Source: an uncultured Oribacterium sp.
GTDB taxonomy: Bacteria; Bacillota; Clostridia; Lachnospirales; Lachnospiraceae
DNA: 17,232 bases
Assembly (NCBI GenBank): GCA_934270345.1
Contig: CAKQPT010000037.1
Span: 1-17,232, forward strand
Direction of reading: 5' to 3'
In this document: positions 1 through 7,258 of the stretch, piece after piece
Position numbering within the stretch: position 1 is the first letter of the stretch
Layout of the letters: each line of letters starts with the position of its first letter
Program-made: the position numbers and the translations under genes
The notes under the pieces: model-generated
Seen by the model: the letters and a program-made list of their open reading frames with translations, nothing else
What the model was told of the DNA's origin: nothing
Databases searched by the model: none

Positions 1-91
1 GATAGAAATATCTCCATCGCTCTTTATGTTTTGGGTGAACCTCTTAATTGCTCAATGTAAACTTAATGACATTGGCCTTGCGGCCTCTTTT

Positions 92-1582
92 TCAGTGTCT
101 GAATTTATCCAGCAGGCCGCGGAGGCGTTCTGCGAGGCGGATCGGTTCCGCGACGGCTTCCGCCGGTTTGTGCATGGAGGTATGCAGGAAGTAGTCCTGG
201 GAGTCGAACGGCTCGGCGCTGTGCTTCCGGCAGTAGCTGCCGTCCGGGAGGACGAGGCTCGCCTTCGCGCTGTCGCGGAGCTGGGCGTCGAGAATCCAGC
301 GGAGCTCGGCACGGAGCTCTTCATCCTGTATCGGACACGCGATCTCGACACGGCGGTTCAGGTTTCGGGTCATGAGGTCTGCCGAGGCGATGTACATCTC
401 AGCGTCTGCGCCACGGCCGAACTGGTAGATGCGGGCGTGCTCGAGGAAGCGTCCGACGACGGAGGTGACGTGTACGTTCTCGGTCTCGCCGGCGACACCC
501 GGGAGGATGCAGCAGATGCCACGGATGATGAGCTGCACCTCGACGCCTGCGCGGGAGGCTTCTGCGAGCTTATCCATGACCTCACGCTCGGTGACAGAGT
601 TCGCCTTGATGCAGACATATCCGTCGCGACCACGTGTGATCTGCTCGTCGATCTTCCGTAGAAGCATTGGCTTGATCCCGTATGGGGAGACGAGGAGTCG
701 CTTGTACTCGCCATCGAGCTTGTTCACGAGCATGTTTCGGAAGAAGGCCGACGCGTCCTCGCCGATGGTCTGGTCGACCGTCATGAAGCTTAAGTCGGTG
801 TACATCGCGTTCGTCTTCTCGTTGTAGTTGCCGGTGCCGACCTGGGTGAGGTAGACCGTCTTGTTATGGCTGCGCATCGTGATGAGGCAGATCTTGCTGT
901 GGCACTTGAAGCCCTCGGTGCCGTAGATGACCTGGCAGCCGGACTCCTCGAGCATCTTCGACCACTCGAGGTTGTTCTCCTCATCGAAGCGGGCACGGAG
1001 CTCCATGACGACAAGGACTTCCTTGCCGTTCTCGGCCGCGCGGCAGAGGGCCTGCGCGATCTTCGAGGAGGACGCCATACGGTAGATCGTGATCTTGATG
1101 GAGAGCACCTTCGGGTTCTCGGCTGCCTCGTTCAGGAGATGCAGGAACGGATCCACCGAATCATACGGGTAGAACAGGAGGCGGTCACGCTGACGGATCT
1201 GCGAAATCATCGGCTGATCGCGGCGGAGATCCTCGGCCCAGCGTGGATGATGCGCCGGATACTGGAGGCGCATGGAGAGCTCCTTCGGGAGCGCGCCAAT
1301 CAGACGAAAGACGTAGCGCATATTGAGCGGACACTTATCCACAAAAACTTCATGGGTTTCCACTCGGACGACGGAGGACAGGAGCTTTCGGAATTCCCCG
1401 GAAATCTGCGTGTTCAGCTCCACACGCATGACCGCGAGATGGTCACGGAGCTTCAGGAGCTTCGTCATCTGGTTGCGGAAATCCGCCTCGTTATCGTCGA
1501 ACTTATCATCATCGAAGCTGATGTCGGCGTTACGGGTGACCGCCAGCACACAGCTCTCCTTCACCGTATACGCGTCGAACAT
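92..1582 (-). pseudogene. 5'-truncated second copy of polyphosphate kinase 1
   Basis: This open frame of 496 codons matches residues 212-707 of the full-length Ppk1 at 1716-3839 with only six amino-acid differences, none at a catalytic residue. It lacks the N domain and about half of the head domain, but keeps both phospholipase-D-like catalytic domains, including the His equivalent to the autophosphorylated one (H228 here, in KCHSK) and the second catalytic His (H382, in FLEHAR). DNA homology runs from about 97 to about 1597. Upstream of the ATG the frame still reads LRWLPT as in the intact gene, then enters unrelated sequence with a GGGGTCTGACCCC palindrome and an in-frame stop at 1643-1645. 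No Shine-Dalgarno lies before the ATG and no promoter is evident; the upstream ppk1 terminator would block read-through. It is most likely a pseudogene, yet the frame is undamaged, so it is young or is kept intact by conversion from the full copy. A short functional C-terminal PPK is possible but less likely. Confidence 0.85.
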
Positions 1583-1597
1583 GGTCGGCAGCCAGCG
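97..1597. repeat. Direct repeat copy A of the ppk1 3' region (partner 1721-3221)
   Basis: Positions x here correspond to x+1624 in the full gene with no indels over 1501 bp. By eye I count about 43 differences in total (about 97% identity), but they are unevenly spread: about 12 in 97-380, none in 381-976, and about 31 in 977-1597. The left end of homology is just inside the stop codon, so the two copies have unrelated 3' flanks and different last residues (DKFRH versus DRFRR). Confidence 0.92.
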
Positions 1598-1613
1598 AAG
1601 AGAATTTCGTAAG

Positions 1614-1635
1614 GGGGTCTGACCCCATAAACTTC
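1614..1635. repeat. GGGGTCTGACCCC palindromic element, copy 1
   Basis: The 13-bp near-palindrome (arms GGGGTC/GACCCC around one central base) is followed by CATAAACTTC. The 22 bases at 1614-1635 are identical, in the same orientation, to 4875-4896 upstream of ppx. It starts about 15 bp beyond the point where the truncated ppk1 copy loses homology to the full gene, so it marks the truncation junction. It resembles a REP/MITE-type dispersed repeat; no transposase is nearby. Confidence 0.8.
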
Positions 1636-1655
1636 CGGGTGGTCAAGCACCTGAC

Positions 1656-1699
1656 GCAAAACAGCAGCTGCACCATTTGTTGTGCGGCTGCTGTTTTGC
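1656..1699 (-). terminator. Terminator of the ppx-ppk1 operon
   Basis: A 13-bp perfect stem, GCAAAACAGCAGC at 1656-1668 with its complement at 1687-1699, extends inward by up to five more pairs around an 8-base loop. It lies 16 bp after the ppk1 stop on the minus strand. The U-rich part (TGTTTTGC) lies within the 3' arm rather than beyond it. The stem is near-symmetric, so it could work on both strands. Confidence 0.75.
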
Positions 1700-1715
1700 T
1701 TTATCCATATTTTGA

Positions 1716-3839
1716 TTATCGTCTGAATCTGTCCAGCAGGCCGCGGAGGCGTTCTGCGAGGCGGATCGGTTCCGCGACGGCTTCCGCCGGCTTGTGCATG
1801 GAGGTATGCAGGAAGTAGTCCTGGGAGTCGAACGGCTCGGCGCTGTGCTTCCGGCAGTAGGAGCCGTCCGGGAGGACGAGGCTCGCCTTCGCGCTGTCGC
1901 GGAGCTGGGCGTCGAGGATCCAGCGGAGCTCGGCACGAAGCGCTTCATCCTGTATCGGGCACGCGATCTCGACACGACGGTTCAGGTTTCGTGTCATGAG
2001 GTCCGCCGAGGCGATGTACATCTCAGCGTCTGCGCCACGGCCGAACTGGTAGATGCGGGCGTGCTCGAGGAAGCGTCCGACGACGGAGGTGACGTGTACG
2101 TTCTCGGTCTCGCCGGCGACACCCGGGAGGATGCAGCAGATGCCACGGATGATGAGCTGCACCTCGACGCCTGCGCGGGAGGCTTCTGCGAGCTTATCCA
2201 TGACCTCACGCTCGGTGACAGAGTTCGCCTTGATGCAGACATATCCGTCGCGACCACGTGTGATCTGCTCGTCGATCTTCCGTAGAAGCATTGGCTTGAT
2301 CCCGTATGGGGAGACGAGGAGTCGCTTGTACTCGCCATCGAGCTTGTTCACGAGCATGTTTCGGAAGAAGGCCGACGCGTCCTCGCCGATGGTCTGGTCG
2401 ACCGTCATGAAGCTTAAGTCGGTGTACATCGCGTTCGTCTTCTCGTTGTAGTTGCCGGTGCCGACCTGGGTGAGGTAGACCGTCTTGTTATGGCTGCGCA
2501 TCGTGATGAGGCAGATCTTGCTGTGGCACTTGAAGCCCTCGGTGCCGTAGATGACCTGGCAGCCGGACTCCTCGAGCATCTTCGACCACTCGAGGTTGTT
2601 TTCCTCATCGAAGCGGGCACGCAGCTCCATGACGACGAGGACTTCCTTGCCGTTCTCGGACGCGCGGCAGAGGGCCTGCGCGATCTTCGAGGAGGACGCC
2701 ATACGGTAGATCGTGATCTTGATGGAGAGGACCTTCGGGTTCTCGGCCGCCTCGTTCAGGAGATGCAGGAACGGATCTACCGAATCGTACGGGTAGAACA
2801 GGAGGCGGTCGCGCTGACGGATCTGCGAAATCATCGGCTGATCCCGGCGGAGATCCTCGGCCCAGCGCGGATGATGCGCCGGATACTGGAGGCGCATGGC
2901 GAGATCCTTCGGGAGCGCCCCGATCAGACGAAAGACATAGCGCATATTGAGCGGGCACTTATCCACGAAGACTTCGTGGGTTTCCACACGGACGACAGAG
3001 GACAGCAGCTTTCGGAATTCCCCGGAGATCTGCGTGTTCAGCTCGACACGCATGACCGCGAGGTGGTCACGGAGCTTCAGGAGCTTCGTCATCTGGTTGC
3101 GAAAATCCGCCTCGTTATCGTCGAACTTATCATCATCGAAGCTGATGTCGGCGTTACGGGTGACGGCCAGCACACAGCTCTCCTTCACCGTGTAAGCGTC
3201 AAACATGGTCGGCAGCCAGCGGAGGAGGATATTTTCAGTACGCACGTAGCGCTTTCCATCCGAAAGCATCAGGAATGGTGCGGCGGTCTCCGGCATTGGC
3301 ACGATCCCGATGGCCTTATGGCCCTTCTTATCCTCGAGGAGGGCCGCACCGTAGATTCGCTTGTTGGTGAGGTGCGGTACCGGATGGTTCGGTCCGATCA
3401 GGATCGGGGACAGCACCGGCAGCAGCTCCGTCTTGAAGAAGTGGTTCACGAGCTTAAGTTCGCTCGCGTCCAGCTGCTCCATCTCGACATCCTGGATGCC
3501 GCTGCGGCCGAGCTCCTCCATCACGGCGCTGTAGATCTGCTTCTTCATCGTGAGAAGTCCCGGGATCACCTCATAGATGTGGTGAAGCTGCTCCTCCGGG
3601 GTCCAGCCACTCTTATTATCGCGGTCGTCCGGTGTCATACGCGCGAGGTCGAAGATACTGCCCACACGTACCATGAAAAACTCATCCAGATTGCTGGAGA
3701 AAATCGAGATGAACTTGAGACGCTCCAATGCAGGCACCGATGGGTCGGCGGCCTCCTCGAGCACGCGCTGGTCAAAGCGCAGCCAGCTTAATTCTCTGTT
3801 CTGGGTGTATCTGTATCGTTTCTGAGTATTCTCTTGCAT
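1716..3839 (-). CDS. ppk1: Polyphosphate kinase 1 (full length)
   Basis: Ppk1 reversibly makes inorganic polyphosphate from the gamma phosphate of ATP. The product is 707 residues, close to the 688 of the E. coli enzyme. The N-terminal domain shows the family stretches NRELSWLRFDQRVLEEA (13-29) and FSSNLDEFFMVRV (47-59). The head domain covers roughly 110-320, and two phospholipase-D-like domains follow. The catalytic His is H439 in KCHSK, equivalent to E. coli H435; the second is H593 in FLEHAR. R379 (IYRM) and R409 (LRARFDE) fit the Mg/phosphate-binding arginines. The start ATG at 3839 has GGGAAGG eight bases upstream and lies 52 bp inside the end of ppx, so the two are probably translationally coupled. 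Its 3' two-thirds is duplicated downstream at 92-1582. Function is confident from the complete set of motifs. Confidence 0.97.
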   Translation of the reverse strand: MQENTQKRYRYTQNRELSWLRFDQRVLEEAADPSVPALERLKFISIFSSNLDEFFMVRVGSIFDLARMTPDDRDNKSGWTPEEQLHHIYEVIPGLLTMKKQIYSAVMEELGRSGIQDVEMEQLDASELKLVNHFFKTELLPVLSPILIGPNHPVPHLTNKRIYGAALLEDKKGHKAIGIVPMPETAAPFLMLSDGKRYVRTENILLRWLPTMFDAYTVKESCVLAVTRNADISFDDDKFDDNEADFRNQMTKLLKLRDHLAVMRVELNTQISGEFRKLLSSVVRVETHEVFVDKCPLNMRYVFRLIGALPKDLAMRLQYPAHHPRWAEDLRRDQPMISQIRQRDRLLFYPYDSVDPFLHLLNEAAENPKVLSIKITIYRMASSSKIAQALCRASENGKEVLVVMELRARFDEENNLEWSKMLEESGCQVIYGTEGFKCHSKICLITMRSHNKTVYLTQVGTGNYNEKTNAMYTDLSFMTVDQTIGEDASAFFRNMLVNKLDGEYKRLLVSPYGIKPMLLRKIDEQITRGRDGYVCIKANSVTEREVMDKLAEASRAGVEVQLIIRGICCILPGVAGETENVHVTSVVGRFLEHARIYQFGRGADAEMYIASADLMTRNLNRRVEIACPIQDEALRAELRWILDAQLRDSAKASLVLPDGSYCRKHSAEPFDSQDYFLHTSMHKPAEAVAEPIRLAERLRGLLDRFRR

Positions 3840-4708
3840 AAATAGCCTTCCCGTACGCCGTACCTGCTGACGAGCAGCTGCTGCGCCTGAAATAAATGTG
3901 CGATGTGCTGCAGTACCAGTATACCCGGTACCAGGGTATGAATCCGCTCCGGTTCGAGCTTCAGGATGAGATCGATCACGGCCTTATCCCCGCTGCAGAG
4001 GAAATCACAGAGGCCGTCCAGCTGCTCCGCGGTGATGCTGCGGCAGTCCTCCGAGCAGTGGTAGTAGACCCGCGCGAGCTTCAGTACGGCGCGCGCCGTA
4101 CCACCGACGCAGACCAGCAGCGGACGTGCCTGCTGCTCGTCCGTAAGATAGATCGTTTCTTTGATGGTTTTCCGGATCCGCGCGAGGGACTTCTCTCCCG
4201 GCAGAATCTTCTTCACACAGCGCCGGTAGAGGCTGAGTGAGCCGACCGGAAAGCTCTGGTAGTCCACCGGCTTCCCCTCGTCGAAGGTCACGATTTCAGA
4301 GCTCGCGCCACCGACGTCGAGAAATGCACCGCTCGACATAAAGAGCTCGCGCATCGCACCGGTGTAGCCGAGCAGCGCCTCGTCCTCTCCGGACAGGATC
4401 TCGACCTGGTAGCCGGTCGCCGCCTGGATCACGGCGAGCGCCTGAGCTGTGTTCGTAATGTTTCTGAGTGAGGCTGTCGCGAAGACCCGCGCGCCCTCGA
4501 TGTCCAGTGTCTGCAGAATCGTCCGGAAGCTCAGCAGCCCCGCGCAGGCACACTCGATGCCCTCCGCGCTCAGTCTGCCATCCTCCACATAGCCGGCGAG
4601 GCCCGCCATGATCTTCTCACGAAAGAGAATCTTGAAATCCTGCGCATTCGTTTCATACAGTGTAAGACGGATCGAGTTCGATCCGATGTCAATGATAGCC
4701 TGTTTCAT
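3788..4708 (-). CDS. ppx: Exopolyphosphatase / pppGpp phosphohydrolase family protein (short form)
   Basis: Ppx/GppA enzymes release phosphate from polyphosphate ends or convert pppGpp to ppGpp. They belong to the acetate kinase/actin fold. Phosphate-binding loop 1 is at the very N-terminus (IIDIGSNSIRL, 5-15) and loop 2 is FLDVGGASSEI (129-139); the SGEDEA stretch (106-111) carries the expected catalytic acid. The start at 4708 is chosen because the protein then begins directly at loop 1 (MKQAIIDIG) and GAGGGGAG lies just upstream; the frame stays open to 4786 but that adds a non-conserved tail. The 306 residues match the short two-domain form and lack the C-terminal extension of E. coli PPX. 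Its end overlaps ppk1 by 52 bp, so synthesis and degradation of polyphosphate are co-transcribed. Sequence alone does not separate polyphosphatase from pppGpp activity; the ppk1 partner favours the former. Confidence 0.9.
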   Translation of the reverse strand: MKQAIIDIGSNSIRLTLYETNAQDFKILFREKIMAGLAGYVEDGRLSAEGIECACAGLLSFRTILQTLDIEGARVFATASLRNITNTAQALAVIQAATGYQVEILSGEDEALLGYTGAMRELFMSSGAFLDVGGASSEIVTFDEGKPVDYQSFPVGSLSLYRRCVKKILPGEKSLARIRKTIKETIYLTDEQQARPLLVCVGGTARAVLKLARVYYHCSEDCRSITAEQLDGLCDFLCSGDKAVIDLILKLEPERIHTLVPGILVLQHIAHLFQAQQLLVSRYGVREGYLCKRILRNDTDTPRTEN

Positions 4709-4754
4709 GTACTCCCCTCTCTGGCCGTTCCGGCGACCGTTCACTTTTTTTCTG

Positions 4755-4760
4755 ATTATA
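4755..4760 (-). promoter_or_regulatory. Candidate -10 box of ppx-ppk1
   Basis: On the minus strand this reads TATAAT, 46 bp upstream of the ppx start codon, placing a transcript start near 4748. No good -35 lies 17 bp upstream (TGCTTA at best), which would fit an activator-dependent promoter. A second candidate, TATATC at 4789-4794, lies closer to the PhoP-like repeats. Confidence 0.4.
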
Positions 4761-4791
4761 AACCAGATACCGACCAGTAAGCACAAAGATA

Positions 4792-4822
4792 TAGCCGGAA
4801 TGTAAAGTCTACATTCCGGCTA
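4792..4822. repeat. 13-bp inverted repeat upstream of ppx
   Basis: TAGCCGGAATGTA (4792-4804) and its exact complement (4810-4822) flank a 5-base spacer. The arm includes one TGTAAA/TTTACA unit (4801-4806). It could be an RNA hairpin in a long leader, a terminator remnant without a T-run, or a dyad operator between the PhoP-like repeats and the promoter. The sequence does not decide. Confidence 0.6.
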
Positions 4823-4823
4823 A

Positions 4824-4840
4824 TGTAAATTCCCTGTAAA
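4824..4840 (-). promoter_or_regulatory. PhoP-box-like direct repeat upstream of ppx
   Basis: On the minus strand, in the ppx direction, two TTTACA units are separated by exactly five bases (start-to-start 11 bp). A third TTTACA lies 23 bp further downstream at 4801-4806. Firmicutes PhoP is known to bind TT(A/T/C)ACA-type direct repeats at 11-bp spacing upstream of phosphate-starvation genes. Position and orientation suit control of ppx-ppk1. The assignment to PhoP is inference. Confidence 0.45.
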
Positions 4841-4861
4841 ATCAACGGCTGGGGCTGGTTG

Positions 4862-4952
4862 CCCGGGAGTTTATGGGGTCTGACCCCATAAACTTCAACT
4901 TTAGATTCTGTTTATAAAAATTTAATGGGGTCAGACCCCTCGACCTCCCGGG
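4862..4952. repeat. Composite palindromic element with two GGGGTC(T/A)GACCCC cores
   Basis: The segment starts with CCCGGGAG (4862-4869) and ends with its complement CTCCCGGG (4945-4952). Inside are a 27-base near-perfect palindrome at 4868-4894 (13-bp arms around one base, core GGGGTCTGACCCC) and a second core in the other orientation (GGGGTCAGACCCC, 4927-4939), separated by an AT-rich spacer. Terminal inverted repeats around inverted cores look like a small non-autonomous mobile element or BIME-like unit. It lies just after the phosphodiesterase gene and could also act as its terminator. Confidence 0.7.
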
Positions 4953-4970
4953 AAGTGATGAATAAGCGTC

Positions 4971-5717
4971 TTAGACATTGGCGGCGCACATGTCGCGCAC
5001 AGCGACAGCGATGTCCGGGTAATTCGTGATGATCGCGGTGACGCCGGCGTCGATGAGGCGCTTCATGTCGGCGCGCTCGTTGACGGTCCAGACGCGGGTC
5101 CGGAGGCCGCTCGCGAGGTACTCGGAGAGGAAATCCGCCATCTTCACGTGATATACGGCCGGGTGGAGTCCATCCACTCCGCTCTTCGCTGCATAGTCGT
5201 CCACATGCAGGATGACGTCACTGAAGAGATAGGCGGTTTCTGCGTCCGGCACGATGGACTTCAGCTTCTGCACACTGTAGTGATTGAAGGACGAATAGAT
5301 CACGCGATCCTTCATCCCGGTCTCCTCCACGATGGCTGCCACCTTTTTCTCGATCTCCGGGTACCAGTAGATTCCTGTTTTCAGTTCAATGTTGACTGCT
5401 ATACCCGATGGTCTGACCGCGTCGAGCACCTCACGCAGGGTCGGTATGCGCGCGTCCCGGTACTTCGCGAAGCGCTCCCGGAGGACCACCATCTCCTTCA
5501 GCTCCTGAAGGGTGAAGTCCTTGACGAAGCCGCTCTGCCCGGTGACACGATCCACCGTTTCATCATGGATGACCACCGGAACGCCGTCCTTCGACAGCTG
5601 TACGTCCAGCTCGATGCCATCCGCGCCCTGTTCGATGGCGAGCATAAATGCGTCGAGTGTATTCTCCGGCGCATAGCCGCTCGCTCCTCTGTGTGCGAAA
5701 ACTTCTGTCTTACTCAT
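4971..5717 (-). CDS. ugpQ: Glycerophosphodiester phosphodiesterase (UgpQ/GlpQ family), probably cytosolic
   Basis: The enzyme hydrolyses glycerophosphodiesters, products of phospholipid turnover, to glycerol-3-phosphate and an alcohol. The family motif is complete: HRGASGYAPENT (9-20) with catalytic H9 and R10, metal ligands E36 and D38 in IELDVQ, catalytic H51 in VIHDE, E111/K113 in NIELKTG, and the C-terminal WTVNE...GVTAIITNYPD. The 248-residue length matches UgpQ. There is no signal peptide, so it should act in the cytoplasm on diesters brought in by the Ugp transporter. The start at 5717 is chosen because the protein then opens right at the barrel (MSKTEVFAHRG), as usual in the family; the upstream AGAGGCA is only a fair ribosome site. 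An in-frame ATG at 5789 would add 24 unconserved residues. It is last in the ugp cluster, 83 bp after ugpB. Confidence 0.92.
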   Translation of the reverse strand: MSKTEVFAHRGASGYAPENTLDAFMLAIEQGADGIELDVQLSKDGVPVVIHDETVDRVTGQSGFVKDFTLQELKEMVVLRERFAKYRDARIPTLREVLDAVRPSGIAVNIELKTGIYWYPEIEKKVAAIVEETGMKDRVIYSSFNHYSVQKLKSIVPDAETAYLFSDVILHVDDYAAKSGVDGLHPAVYHVKMADFLSEYLASGLRTRVWTVNERADMKRLIDAGVTAIITNYPDIAVAVRDMCAANV

Positions 5718-5800
5718 GTACTGCCTCTGTTTCTGTGCTGCGCGCTTCCATCCGGTGCTTCGATCCGGACGCATCCGCGCTGTTTTCATCTAATCCGCAA

Positions 5801-7258
5801 TCAGCCGTTCACGAGATTGTACTCGGTGATGGACTTGTTGATCTTATCGGCCATGTTCTGAACCGCGGTGCCCACATCCTCCTTGCCGTTCAGCATTGCC
5901 TCGATCTCGGACTCAACGGTTGCACGTGCCTCCGGGAAGACGCTTAAGAGAGCGCCGCAGTACTTCGGTGAAGAATCGTGAAGCTGGTCGATCGCGGTCT
6001 CAAACTGCGGATACTTCGCGATATTGTCCTTGAAGACCTGCTCGTCCTGTGCCTTCGTGGTAACCGGGAAGTAACCGGTCTGCTCGTTCCAGTACGCCTG
6101 CGACTCCGGAGAGATCAGGAATTTCACGAACTCCCAGGTCGCACGAAGCTTCTTCGGGTCGTTGTTGTTGAGTGCCCAGAGGGATGCACCACCGATGGAG
6201 ACACCGCCCTCATCGCTGGACTTGATCTTCGGGAAGTACGCGGTACCGACCTCGAACTTGCCGTTGACGTCCTGAAGGATCTGCTTCAGAGAAGCCGTGG
6301 AGCCGAGGGTGATGGCAGACTTGCCGGCAGAGAAATCGGCGAGACCGGAATCGCCGCCCTTGCCGACGATTGGTGCATAGCCATCCTGATTCAGCTTCTG
6401 CCACTCGGTGAGGATGTTCTTCGCCGCACCGTTCTGATCGAAGGCGACGGCAGTCGCTGCTGCGTCACGTCCATTGCCGTTGTCTGCATACTCGAGCCCC
6501 TGCTTGCCGATGAACTGCTCGAAGAACCAGCCGTAGATGCCGAGGGACATCGCTTCCGCTGCACCGCCCTTCGTGGTCAGCTGCTCGCCGATCTGGTCGA
6601 TCGCCTCGAGGCTGTCCGGAATCTCCGTGATGCCGGCCTTCTCGAACATATCCTTGTTGTAGTACATGATCGGTGTCGAGGAGTTGAACGGCATGGAGTA
6701 GAGCTGGTTGTCGATGGTGTAGTACGCAGCGAGGTTCGGCTCGATGGCAGATACGTCGTACTGGTCGGCGTCGACCATGCCCTGCATCGGTACGATCCAG
6801 CCGGACTCGATCATGAAGCGGGTACCGATCTCATAGACCTGTACGAGGTCTGCACCCATGTTGCCCATCTGTGCGCTCTTCAGCTTGTTAAGGGAGTCGT
6901 CGTAGGAGCCCTGGTACTGTGCGTCTACTGTGATGCCGTACTCATTTTCGTCGTTAAACTTCTTTACGAGGGTATCGATTGCCTGGCCATTGACACCGCC
7001 CATGGAGTGCCAGAAGGTGATGGTGGTTCCGTTTACGTCCTTCGCAGCTGCCATATCAACGGTCGCTGCTGCGGCAGCCCCGGTGGTCTCCGCCTCGCTC
7101 TGTGCAGCGGTCTCCGCGCCTGTGGTCTGGTCGCCTGCATTGGCCGCCGTCGTCGCTGGTGCCGCATCCGTCGCGGCTGGTGTTCCGTTTCCACAGCCGG
7201 CCATCATGGCAGCGGTCATGGATGTTGCAAGCACTAAAGATAATGCTCTCTTTTTCAT
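5801..7258 (-). CDS. ugpB: Glycerol-3-phosphate ABC transporter substrate-binding lipoprotein (UgpB-like)
   Basis: This is the extracellular receptor of the Ugp importer. The N-terminus is a lipoprotein signal: basic MKKR, a hydrophobic core and lipobox MAGC with C22 to be lipidated. An Ala/Thr-rich linker follows to about residue 75, then the binding domain. Stretches close to E. coli UgpB as I recall it include FWHSMGG near the start, QVYEIGTRFM, and PFNSSTPIMYYNKDMF, so glycerol-3-phosphate or a glycerophosphodiester is a better guess than a plain sugar. It has 485 residues, longer than E. coli UgpB mainly because of the linker. The ATG at 7258 has an excellent GGAGGAGG. The gene lies after ugpE across a 230-bp structured spacer, so it may be expressed at a different level from the membrane genes. 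Substrate is inferred from similarity and from the downstream phosphodiesterase. Confidence 0.92.
   Translation of the reverse strand: MKKRALSLVLATSMTAAMMAGCGNGTPAATDAAPATTAANAGDQTTGAETAAQSEAETTGAAAAATVDMAAAKDVNGTTITFWHSMGGVNGQAIDTLVKKFNDENEYGITVDAQYQGSYDDSLNKLKSAQMGNMGADLVQVYEIGTRFMIESGWIVPMQGMVDADQYDVSAIEPNLAAYYTIDNQLYSMPFNSSTPIMYYNKDMFEKAGITEIPDSLEAIDQIGEQLTTKGGAAEAMSLGIYGWFFEQFIGKQGLEYADNGNGRDAAATAVAFDQNGAAKNILTEWQKLNQDGYAPIVGKGGDSGLADFSAGKSAITLGSTASLKQILQDVNGKFEVGTAYFPKIKSSDEGGVSIGGASLWALNNNDPKKLRATWEFVKFLISPESQAYWNEQTGYFPVTTKAQDEQVFKDNIAKYPQFETAIDQLHDSSPKYCGALLSVFPEARATVESEIEAMLNGKEDVGTAVQNMADKINKSITEYNLVNG

Noticed and set aside
1..91. A gene end or terminator at the left edge
   Set aside because: A short GGCC-TTGC-GGCC followed by TCTTTTT (around 74-92) could end a plus-strand gene from the left, but the stem is only four pairs and no such gene is visible.
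2490..3791. Long plus-strand open frame (433 codons) opposite ppk1
   Set aside because: It is a GC-rich antisense shadow of a gene with unmistakable Ppk1 motifs. Its protein has no recognisable domain and the partial copy at 866-1612 mirrors the ppk1 duplication.
5978..7237. Plus-strand open frame of 419 codons opposite ugpB
   Set aside because: Antisense shadow; low-complexity Leu/Arg/Val-rich translation, no ribosome site, and the real gene has a lipobox and UgpB motifs.
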